Shown piece by piece: positions 26,701 through 36,924 of a DNA stretch of 64,000 nt; positions within the stretch are counted from its first letter, which is position 1; the number at the start of each line of letters is the position of its first letter. Under the pieces are notes generated by a model. It saw only the letters and a list, made by a program, of their open reading frames with translations, was not told where the DNA came from and ran no database searches. The translations under genes and the position numbers were made by a program. The stretch is from NCBI GenBank assembly GCA_035041965.1, contig JAPYMA010003036.1, positions 1 to 64,000 of the forward strand, written 5' to 3'. This DNA comes from Anisakis pegreffii. Its lineage: Eukaryota > Nematoda > Chromadorea > Rhabditida > Anisakidae.

Positions 26701-28630
26701 TTGCAATTTGAAATTCTGAGACAAAACTCTGAAATTAAGGTGGATGAACCCGATACAACTCCCACTGAAGAATGTATTATTCAAAATCCTCATGCTTCCG
26801 ATTCGTCCGCTATAAAAAATAACGTTCTGGCAGATTTCGCGGATGATAAGTGCACGGTGAGAGTGTCACCATTCCTTGCTATTAACAATCTAAAACAACC
26901 TTTCTCGCCAGATCACTTCATATGCGGAATTTCATGGTCAATCAGATTTTGCAATGATAGAAAACCACTTATCAGATTTGATCAGCAGAACATTTTGGTG
27001 AAATTCAGTGTTTCCGAAGCCCAAATTTCAACTTTTTTTGCTTCAAATATGGAATGAGAACCACTGTGCTAACGCTTTCAGCGAACACCTCCATCGGTTA
27101 CGTTCGATAAAAATGTGAAAGACACTGACTGTACAACAGATTCGCATGAATGCACAGCACCTTTGACAAACGATAACAACAAACAAGGAGAAAAGGAGCA
27201 ATTCCCATTGCTGCTGCAACCCGCTGTTGTGAACTCAAATTTTCTCCAAAGTATGGATCCGAAGAGCAGTTTTCTCTTGAACTTATCACAATACACTCAC
27301 TATTCTGAAAAATTGTTGTGGGTCTGATGAGAATTGCGATTGACATTGTTTATTCGTTTTTCAAACACCGTCTAAACGTACCCTGTTAGAGTGAACCGAA
27401 TAAAAGCAATCATATCGGCAGCACAGATCAGAATTGCACAGTGAATATCTGACTTGTCTATAATGATGTTCAGTGTAAAGCTTGTGTTAATGAGGGAAAA
27501 TTCTGTGAATGGAAAGAAAACCGCAGTTGCACTCACAATGAGAAACCACATGAAATGGATTAAGAAGATAGAAAAGAAGAACTCTGAATCCATCAGTAGA
27601 ATATCTCAAATAATGTAGTTCAGATTCTTCGTCTGTTGAAATCGCCCCAATCTTGTCTCCGAAAGAATTCAGTAGTGGATCGTCAATGACGAAGGATTCA
27701 AATGTGAGTGTTCCCTCTAACGAACAGAATATTTCAACTGAGAAACCGTCGAACACATTTCAATCACCAAAGACGAAAAGCTTCGCATCTTCTGTAAGCA
27801 CCAGCCGGTATGTCCATAATGCCACAATTTTTTGTAGATTTTTACGCCTTATGAATCACTTGCTTCGCGATATTCTCATACTTGAAAGGATTTATTATGT
27901 TATAAAATGAGTGATATGTCCGACAGTAAAGTGATATGTCCCCAAAAAAAAACTATTCAATTGGATTAATAAAAACCGAAATTATTCATGTCTGTTCATA
28001 TGAAGGAAAGTAGTTTTGTTCATTCAGAGTGAATACATCTGGTGGATTCGCAGTGCGCATTGTGAAGCGTAAATTGATTCCGAAGGAAAGTAGTCTTAAG
28101 CGAAAGGTGTCGAAATCACAACGTAAAGAGAAAAGGGCCACAAAAACGCTCGGTATTGTGGTGGGTAAGTGAAAACGCCCATTGATCATTTAAAGAGAGC
28201 ATCTGGAGTTTCAACACTAATATTATGTGTGCTAGTTAGTTTACGGTTGGAAAATTTTTCGTTGGACTCAGAAAATTTTGTTGGATCATCGGAATAATTC
28301 GCGCAACAAACGATTCCAAACCACTCCCATCTTCGCTAATTTCCAGGTATTTTTTTGATTTGTTGGGTGCCGTTCTTCTCAATGAATATCCTGAATGGCA
28401 TTTGCATCAAGATCGGTAACGAGATGTGCCAGATTGGATTTGGACCGTTCTTCTATTCCACATGGATCGGCTACATGAATTCATTCATGAATCCAATCAT
28501 ATACACCATATTCAATACGGAATTTCGACGTGCGTTCAAGTCGATTTTGCTCGGCAAAAAAACTTCACGGAGGCAGACACACGCAGCCGCTAACTTTAGA
28601 AAAGACCTGAAGCACCGCGTAAACGTATGA
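17785..28630 (+). CDS. dop-2/dop-3: D2-like dopamine receptor (G-protein-coupled receptor) with very long third intracellular loop
   Basis: Plasma-membrane amine GPCR, expected to couple to Gi/o and inhibit cAMP (family knowledge). Exons read from splice sites and phase: 17785-18090, 18405-18517, 18794-18915, 19289-19415, 19569-19649, 19843-19910, 21411-22181, 23475 to about 23600, 23877-24005, 24489-24718, 25488-25611, 25773-25885, 26106-26200, 26697-26856, 27082-27250, 27624-27807, 28028-28164, 28347-28630. TM1 carries GNLLVIVS and TM2 LAVADLL. TM3 reads [17 protein letters not shown] with the amine-binding Asp. DRY is split by an intron (SFD-R|YRAV). TM5 [10 protein letters not shown] keeps the catechol-binding serines. 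TM6 has CWVPFF and TM7 NPIIY. The C-terminus is short. The loop between TM5 and TM6 exceeds 700 residues and is acidic, Ser-rich and Lys-rich. Intron 6 has a GC donor. Two junctions (about 23600 to 23877 and 26200 to 26697) do not fit phase and are unresolved. The initiator ATG directly follows an AG, so a 5' intron or trans-splice site may end there. D2-like is firm; dop-3 versus dop-2 is a guess. Confidence 0.9.
22786..22870 (+). repeat. Intronic direct repeat, copy 1
   Basis: About 85 bases that align, without large gaps and at roughly 80% identity by eye, with 23616-23700. Both copies lie in the loop-coding part of the dopamine receptor gene, on either side of the exon starting at 23475, and share the core TCCATATGAG. 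Confidence 0.65.
23616..23700 (+). repeat. Intronic direct repeat, copy 2
   Basis: Partner of 22786-22870, in the same orientation about 830 bases downstream. No long open frame is shared by both, and splice signals do not bound them in a common way, so this is a non-coding duplication or a pair of old mobile-element fragments. Confidence 0.65.
24791..25390 (+). repeat. Dispersed repeat family, tandem copies (plus orientation)
   Basis: Copy A covers about 24791-25042 and begins TTTTCGGCGTTTATTTTGTA. A 20-base false start of the same beginning follows at 25043-25061, and copy B covers about 25070-25390. Both contain the 6-bp hairpin GGAGGA-GA-TCCTCC and a terminal module rich in TCTCGCGCTTCTCTTTCGCG. 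In copy B that module (49 bases) is itself duplicated, at 25271-25319 and 25320-25368. The repeat sits in an intron of the dopamine receptor, between exons 24489-24718 and 25488-25611. No coding capacity or clear terminal inverted repeat was seen. It is probably a non-autonomous mobile or satellite-like element of unknown class. Confidence 0.8.
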
Positions 28631-29884
28631 AAGAAATGTTCATGGGAGGTGTCTGATGAAGATATCGAAGAGTTCAATGATAATTCTGCAAATTCTACTA
28701 TTGGTTGATCACTTAACCGCAGATTCGAACATGAAAATCTGAACACGGCTTCATGTCAGCAGTAAATTAAGTTTTCTCAATTAATCAACTGCAATGAATT
28801 CACTCTACCTGACATTTAAATTACAAATGACCTGTTGAAGATTTGCCTAGTCATTAATCGTAGCCAACTAACCGCTTGAAATTTGCGATCATGTAGAGAT
28901 CTAATCTTGCGGTTCCAATGGCCCGATTACCAATCTCGAAATAGAGAATCCTTCGTGAAACGATTAACAATCATGAATTGTAGTTTTCATCGGATGAGCT
29001 GTCGGCACATTTGGGATTTGACCTGGAGCGTGGGTTGTAGCTCTGCTATATTACAAGACAAATCTCCACTGAATGCCTTTCCGAGGTCAAAAATCTCAAC
29101 AAAAAAAGTCGTACCATTCCACCCTCTTTATCAAGTGCCTCTTCAACAGTTCCCACCAAGTCATATTCAATCCATCAAGTCATATTAATCTCCTTCCATG
29201 TCATCTAAATTGAGGCAGTGCCGCACGTTCCTACCCAGGTAATCAGCTAAGGCTGACCAGCCTTCAGTGTGAATTCCAGACATCTACTTTATAAATCCTG
29301 AGTTTCATAGTTGTGTTTGGAACCAAGCCTGAATTCCTTGCAAATTTCATCTGTTCGATTATCCCGTGATTTCTGCTGGGTTCGCTGTTTCGTTGACGGT
29401 GAACACCGATCCGATTGAGCCTGTATTTCTCAGAAATCACGACGGCTTTATTTAACTTCCATTGTGATGTGTCTCCTGCTAACAGGGAAAAGTTTGAGTT
29501 ATATTTGAGTATTCATCAATGTTGTTCAATTGTTTTATAACGATCTCGCGTGCTGTTCACGACCGTATTGTCTTCGTATCATTTCTTTTTTTTTGCCATC
29601 TACAGTTGTTGCTCACTGATTTTGAATTCAATTCAATTGCATATTCATTAATTTCTCGATAATGATCAATTAAAAACGTTCACTGATCGTATTACTGACA
29701 AAGCAAGTCATTCGAGTTTGTTTACAGTGTAAAACGAGAATTTATTAAAACGTATGAACAAATAATACCGCAAGACGTATGCGGATGCTTTTGACACTTC
29801 ATTAATGACTATGCTCAGCTAAGCGCCTCCTTTTCATATCGGTACTTCGAGAATATCATAAACACTTCATCAAAATACTTTACA
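28631..29884. other. Intergenic region between convergent receptor and exchanger genes
   Basis: This 1.25-kb stretch separates the stop codons of two convergent genes and should hold both 3' untranslated regions. The only recognisable element is a minus-strand AATAAA at 29741-29746. No coding exon is seen. Confidence 0.6.
29741..29746 (-). terminator. Possible polyadenylation signal of the Na+/Ca2+ exchanger
   Basis: A canonical AATAAA on the minus strand, about 140 bases beyond the exchanger stop codon at 29885. Position and orientation fit a 3' end signal, but the hexamer is short and can occur by chance in AT-rich DNA. Confidence 0.4.
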
Positions 29885-32800
29885 TCAAAATCCGCCAAGT
29901 ACACAATAAGCATCCAACGTGCTCAACAACAAATATAATAACCAAACACCAATGAAAATCAGCGCACATAGGGATTTTGTTATCACGGGACCACCGAGTT
30001 CACCTCGGATTGACGATGAAAAACGACGGAACTGCAAAATAGCGATGCAAATCGACGAACCAATCAGGAACATCGTCACCGAAAACGCCAGATTACCAGC
30101 AGAAACACGGAATTGCGTTCCATTTAGCGCATGGTAAACGGCTGCTATAGCCCACGCTGAAAGCAGTCGTCTCATTTAATAGTTCCACGAAATTTGATGC
30201 GATTGACAATTGGTGTGCGGCATCAATTTCTGATGGTTGTAAGACAGTGACGATAGCGCATGTAAGTTTAACGCTAACCAATGCCAATTCCTAGAAAAAC
30301 ATTGACAGCATTTGAACCAGTCACATTTGCAATTGACGAATCTGCCCAGCGATCTTGTAGTGCCGCAGTTCTTGATGCAAACAAATCTAAAAATTGGCTT
30401 TTTAAAGATTTGATTGAACAAATTGAAAGGTCGGTCACACGTTATGAATTCATCGTTTGCTAGACAATTAGTGCTCACGTATGAATATGCCCAAATTTTA
30501 GGTTACAGGCACCTGACAGACGTAATGTAAAACAATAAGAGTCTTATTGACATCCTGCAGTATCATAGATATTTGACATAAACGAAAGATTCGGAGATGA
30601 ACACGATCAATCGCACGGAAATACAACAGCAAAATCACGAGAACATTGTGTTGATGCTGATAATGCTCGCTTAGTTAAGCGATTTCTGAACTTATGAGTT
30701 TGTCGACACACAACTGTATGTGACTAATTATCAAAATTGACATAACAAAGCGATCTGGTCTTCGCGATGTACTTCACATAAGTGAAAGCTAGCATATTTG
30801 TGAAAGTTCAAGGTTTTGCAATGGCAGTTTTGCAGTACAGTAAAGATCACCAACCAGGAACACTTGTTCCCATTGCGACCAACGAAATGGCTGTGACAGA
30901 GTCTTTCAAACGAACAGTACAACCGAAATGTGACGCCAAATCACCGATGACCGCAGTCAATAAACCAATCATGACGATTGCAACAAAGAAACAAAGCCAT
31001 CCTTTGTAGTAGTCTGTTGGTGGAATGAAAGCAAATAAGAATTTCCACGGCAACGCAGCATAATGCAACAAGACTTCCTGCTTTGATGGCTTTTCATCTG
31101 CAAGCAGAATAACCGACTGCCGAATTGATAACTCATTGTGAACGGAGGCCAATGCTAATAAGAACATAATGCTAATGAGAACGTGATTGATCTCACTTTC
31201 CTTCAAATGATCTTCTATAATTCAGAGAACAAAACACTGCATGATAGATTCCGAATTTTACTCGAATTTCGTGTTCAATGGAAATCTACTAGGGTAGATA
31301 GGTTAAAATTATTTTATTGTTTGACTGTTCACTCAATTAGAAGCATCCTGAGGTCTAAACAAAATCGACTGAAGAAATGTGGTTGGCATTTGCAGCAGAA
31401 CCTTTTTCCGTTGGAATTTCTACTGCCTCTTGAAACTGTTGTTTCCAGCTGTGTGTACCGACCATTATCGATGTATTTGCATTTTTCACTATTCTATCGA
31501 TGAAGTTCTGAAAAACGTGTTTCTTATATTGGCAAAACAATTAATAATTTTTAAAAGATAGTCAATAGTGCATAGCTTTCTCGAAACATTAATATTGAAC
31601 AGTCACTGAATCCAAATTCATCGACAGTTTTTCGTATGCACATCAGTTTCAAGTGATTAACGATAAGTTATGTTGGATCCTTTAGAACACAGTTCTTCAG
31701 CTCAGGTGCTATTCAGCTGATATTACTTTGAACTCGTAGTCTTCGGTGATCACAATTTTGCATCGTGGTAGATCAGATAGCACCGGTCGTCCGAGTGCGG
31801 CCTCTTCATCGACTGGTTCCTCATGATGCCAAATTGGCTCACCGAGTTCCAAATAAAAGTCTTCATTCTTCTCATATTCATCATCGTTAACGATCCGAAT
31901 TTCAATCTCGGCTCTGCAATCACATAAACACTGAATGCTATTTACTTGTATGCATCTAATTCATAAACCGTTCCGTAGCACAACAACAACGGCACATAAA
32001 AGCTAATTGATTGTTGGAATCACTCGATTAAGATTGACGAACTTAGTCTGTCCGTCTTTGAAATGAAGAACACCCTCGACATGAGTGTAGTCAGCGCCAG
32101 CTTTTGCATCACCATCAACTGTCTTGAACGGCACTGAAACCTCACCACGTGCGCCACGAGTACGTATCACCTAAAATTTGGAATGGTCTTAGGGTGTTCT
32201 TGAGGTTTGAAAGAGTACCGAGTTTTCACAGTAAAATTAACGGCTCACTGAGACGTTAACAGTTTTCACACTGGAGTTTGCCTGCAGAATGAGGATTTCA
32301 TTAACTTGAAGTGACAATACGTTAAATAATTTCAGAGCTCGAAAGCATGGGTACTCTGAGCTGCCAACAGAAGCATTTACAATGCGAAGAATGTTGACAT
32401 GCGAGATCAAAACTATCACTATGAAAAGCCTTTGCCGCTAATCTGAACAGAACTCACTTCAGCCACAAATATTCCTTCAGTTTCTGCAACCTTGAATTTC
32501 TCTGAGCTAAATCCAAACGCACCCGCATGATCATCGTCAACAATGACCACAGTAGCTGTCGATGCGACACCGAGCTTTGCCGGGATCCAATGATCCTGAT
32601 CACCTTAAACTATCAGTCATATTCAACTTCTAAACGTTTGAACACATCTAAATTTCACAACTCATCCGCAGGCACATTTCAGTAGATCTAACGAGCGATC
32701 AAATCCTTAATGTAGAGGTGGACGAGAAGGGGGCAAGGGGTGAAAAGAAACTAAATGCACAATAACCACTTTTATGTTAATTTCTTAACTAATCATATCA

Positions 32801-35800
32801 AATTTATGAACACTTAGGGGTAAATTTTGAAACTGAGTATGACTAAACCAGAATGATTCGGTAACGAAATTTGAGGTAGAATTGGTTGAAATACGGATGA
32901 ATTCATAATGAGAAGACGAAGAATCAACCAAGCTGATGAGCCTCCACTTGCGATAGACGAACGAAAAATTGCTCATCTAGTTCGTACACATCATTATCAA
33001 CAATATCGATTCCAATTTCATGCCTTCAATCAATGGTACACAACATAAGAGTTAGCTGAGACAGCTTTGAGAAAAAACTGACTTTCAAAACGCTATTAGA
33101 ATTGAAAGGAAAAATTCCACTCACCGACATTCATCTGGATCAAATTTCAGGACTCCACTGACCGGCACGAAATCGTCATGTTCTTCCGCGCTATCAGCGA
33201 TCGTTTCCCAATGCACTGTAACAACGGTCGGTTCCTGAACACTGTTACGTTCGCACTTCACACCAACCTTCAGAGTACCAATATTCTCCAAGCACATGTA
33301 ATAAGCAGGGTCGAAGCTGAAACGCAACTTCGTTGACAAAAACGAATGAGAATCTGTGTGAAGTTGAGAAGTAGAGCATTACTGATGTTTCCAAACAAGG
33401 AATGAAAACGATTCTTCAACTATATCGAAGAAGGAATCAAAACAGTGCCAAACTTCAGGAGAGTATAACGTAGCGAAATGGAGATGAAGCAAAGAAAACA
33501 TGACTGTTTTATGGTGAGTCATGAAACTGGCTGAAGGGAAGCGAAACATCGCTTTATCAATCATCCGCTAGATCCGTGCTGTCACAGTTGATAGTGGGTT
33601 CTCACTGGAGGGCTGATGGAATGATAAAATATTTTTTGAACAGGATTTGATGTGACATTACCTCACTTCTACATAGTTTTTCAGCTGAGATGAACCTTGC
33701 GGTTTGACAAACTCATCAACTCCTCCTTCGATTTTCTTTTTCGTGATATCACCGGACCCAATCAGCTTTCTTGTTGCCTGCAATAGAATGCATAGTGTTC
33801 TCATATTGTTCGATTACCGGAAACACTATCGATGGTGATCACCCCATCCAAATGCTCATAAAAGGATGTATGCAGCGATAATTACCGAAGCGATTCGAAG
33901 GTGAATGATGCTTGACGGATGCAATGCGAATGAACAACTACAGTATCTGTCTCTTTTCTCAATGCTAGTCGACTGATTATTGGATTTGTAGTTTCTTATA
34001 AGGTTGGGTGGTGACATCGTTAGCTGACGCTTCGTGTGATATTAAGGAGTTTAAATCATAGACGATAATAATAGGCTCAACTTGTTGTGATGAAGTTTTA
34101 TTAGAATACCTGGATTCGATAGAAAGCTCGACTCCGTGGTTTCTCTGAGACAACTTTTTCGAGTGCGAGTTTTCCAAGTTGTTCCGCGGCTGCGTCCGGG
34201 TTTTCAGCTCTCAATTTCCGAAACACCGACAGATACTGGCGACGATGCTCCTCAAAGGCGATCACATCCGCCTCTTTTTCCGTCGAAAGGAGCGACTTTC
34301 TGATGTGACACCACAAAAATCAATCTATGCATGTTTTCATAGCCGCCGTCTATAGTGCGGCTGCGAATTTCAGTGCATTTACATTTATGAACAAATACAA
34401 AAGTTTTGTTAAAATCAAACAAACGCATTTGGAACAGATGGAAAATATCATTGTTTTGACTAGATTCGAGCATTCATATTTTGATAGAGGAGAATCTGTG
34501 CCATGAGGAAAGAGGACAATCTGGAAATTGCATACGGCTGCAACGTATCAAAGTGTTCATGTCAGCCATGCCAGCAAATGAGCTGGGATGTAACTGCCAG
34601 CTCCATTCACACCTATCTGGCGAATGACACTACCTGTGTTCAATGTCATCACGACCACTTTCAGTGTTCTTCGTGTCAGTTCTTGTCGTCCTAGGAGAAC
34701 TTCTTAGCAAAGTCTTTCGTGCTCCTGACAAGAGACGTTGTCCAAAGTTTCCCATGTAGCGATCGGCGATGTAAGCCGAAATTACTGTCAACGGAAAGAA
34801 GAGGAATGTGAGAACGCCTTCCCAAACCTAGAAGAAACAATCGATCGTCAGCAGATTGATCGTTACATCCAGGTCATTCTCATGCTAAACTCGACTGCAA
34901 AATTATGTCACTTCAGGATGGTTGCATGAGATTGCAGAATACGAAAAGTGCACTACTACAGCCCTTAGGAGTCTAGAGATTTATATCTTTGAATGGTTCA
35001 GCCAGTCAATTGCTACCTGAACGACGCCAGGTGAAAAGACAGAAATGATCAAATAAAGCCATATGTAGGCGAACGTAGACCAGACGACAGTCACCCAGAA
35101 TACGCCGTAATGTTGCACCAATCGTCGCTCAGTTGATGGCACCACCTGCAAAGGCTCAAGATGCTTCATCTACTCAGAACACTGCAAACTTATGCTTGGA
35201 GTTTTGAAAATGCACTTTGTTACGTTCTATCGCGACGGAGCGCGAAAGAGACGATTCGTGAGGCATACCAAAGCGGTATGTGAAATCAACCTTTAAATCT
35301 GTACTTAGCTGAATATGTACAAGATCTACACGGATATCATGCACTATCGATTCGGATGATGAATTTTAACTTTCGTATATCTCATTTGGAGGATCTCCTC
35401 CCTCTTTGTGTTTGTATCTTATGAATGCTTTGTGTTTCGATATATAAGACAGTGTTATTACAAAATAAACGCCGAAACGTTCTCATCTTCAAATGACGAA
35501 ACAGTGCGATTCAGTGCGATTTTCCACTAATTGTCCATCACAAAGAAATCGCTAGGAAACGACGATCACTCAGAAATGTCAACAACTCACGTATATGCAC
35601 ACAGCAATTATGATGAACAGATTGAACGCTGCCGATCCTACGATTGTGCTTGGGCCTAGCTCTCCTTAAAAGTGATATTTTTCTGAACGCAGAAAACAAA
35701 TTTGTGATCAAAGAAACATTGGTCGGAAAAAGTCAATTATGTTTCCCAGTACAATGCCCTTGACAAACCATTAAAACCCATTGAGGATTACTTCGTCAGT

Positions 35801-36924
35801 CGAATATCTCATTTATTTTTCTTAAAGCAGGTGATTACAATTGTGTGGCGGCATGAGATGCATAAAGGCTATCCATCAAACCCATCAAATATGTCTCAGA
35901 ATTCGCCAAGAAACGCAAAAATAATGAGGGCTATTTGATGTGAACGACAGCTGCATTATTACCTGATTCGAATTTGTTACCGAAAATTTCGATCACTGAA
36001 AGCAATATTTCTGGAGCACTTGAGCCTGAATAAAAACATTTTCAGTTGGTGAACGAGTGAAAATTTTGCAGTTTGACTCAAATTCAGCCTTATTGTAGGT
36101 GCTTCTGTTGAATTGAGTACAGGAGCTTCTGAGTGTTCAAAGGCAAAGGCGACCAAACAACGATTTCAGAAATGTCAAATGTTTTGGCGTAAGTATGCGT
36201 ACCGAGTGCCATAAGTGTGAGATTACTGACAGTTTCGTTCCATACACGAATCAGTATCGTATACGGTTCACCCGTAATTTTCTTCATTTTCACCTCTCGT
36301 TCCTGTGAAGTAATCACTTCGATCGCTGCCATGAAACGATCGGCCACTATCGATACACCGAAGAACATATAAGCTAATGCAATGAAGTAGATAAGTGCGC
36401 GAAATACGATCGTTGCAACACCGATTCCACTCTGAAGCGAATCACCTCATTAACTTCACTTTTCAAATTCAACATCGAACTGAATAATGTGTGCAAAAGT
36501 TTTCGTTCACACAACGGCTGTGTAGAACAAATGATTGGAATTTAATGGATGTTCACAAAATTGAATGACATTTGAATTGGAATCGAATGCTTGCTGAAGA
36601 ATTCACTGAGGAGAAATTTTTCGGTGAATGTGCAACTGATACATTTGCTGTGCTGCACAATCTGTTGGTCGAACGAAATCAGATGAAATGCCACTTAGTT
36701 TTCTAGATTAGAATATTTCCAAAGCACCAGTGATTTTGTATGACACACTGACGAGATCATTTTGCGATAGAAGGATCAGTTTCGAGCTCAAATAGACGTA
36801 CCTGGGGTTGCCATACTGGGATCAAAAGACCGCTTGAGCAAGCCTTCGGCTGTTCGCAACTGACGTTATGCCCATCAACAGCTCTAGTAATAACCGTCAA
36901 GCAAATAAGCAAAAAGTAAAGCAT
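29885..36924 (-). CDS. Na+/Ca2+ exchanger (NCX/CALX family, SLC8), full length
   Basis: Plasma-membrane antiporter that exports Ca2+ in exchange for Na+. Seventeen exons join in frame (5' to 3'): 36924-36802, 36431-36203, 36025-35963, 35664-35591, 35145-35017, 34827-34634, 34299-34110, 33777-33667, 33327-33125, 33023-32948, 32595-32458, 32170-32043, 31913-31727, 31507-31402, 31097-30855, 30386-30279, 30156-29885. They total 2574 bases, 857 residues. Residues 1-18 form a signal peptide. The alpha-1 repeat starts near residue 106 (NETVSNLTLMALGSSAPEI), with GPSTIVGSAAFN following. The cytosolic loop has KSRAFYRIQ-like and ATRKLIGSGD motifs. Calx-beta 1 covers about 372-500 and Calx-beta 2 about 500-615, with DDDHAG at the linker. 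The alpha-2 repeat (about 715-772) has GTSVPD and NVTGSNAVNVFLG. The C-terminus ends LLSTLDAYCVLGGF. One acidic Ca2+-site residue of Calx-beta 1 appears to be Asn (DNDVYELDE). Which nematode ncx paralogue it matches was not determined. Confidence 0.97.
35230..35477 (-). repeat. Dispersed repeat family, single inverted copy
   Basis: Reverse-complement copy of the element at 24791-25390. It runs from the CGCGACGGAGCGCGAAAGAG end to the AAATAAACGCCGAAA end and keeps the GGAGGA/TCCTCC hairpin. It lies inside the exchanger intron bounded by 35145 and 35591. Because that gene is on the minus strand, the element is in sense with it, just as the tandem copies are in sense with the dopamine receptor. 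Confidence 0.8.

Noticed and set aside
29885..30287. Plus-strand open frames opposite the exchanger C-terminus
   Set aside because: They are antisense shadows of conserved exchanger exons and have no splice logic of their own.
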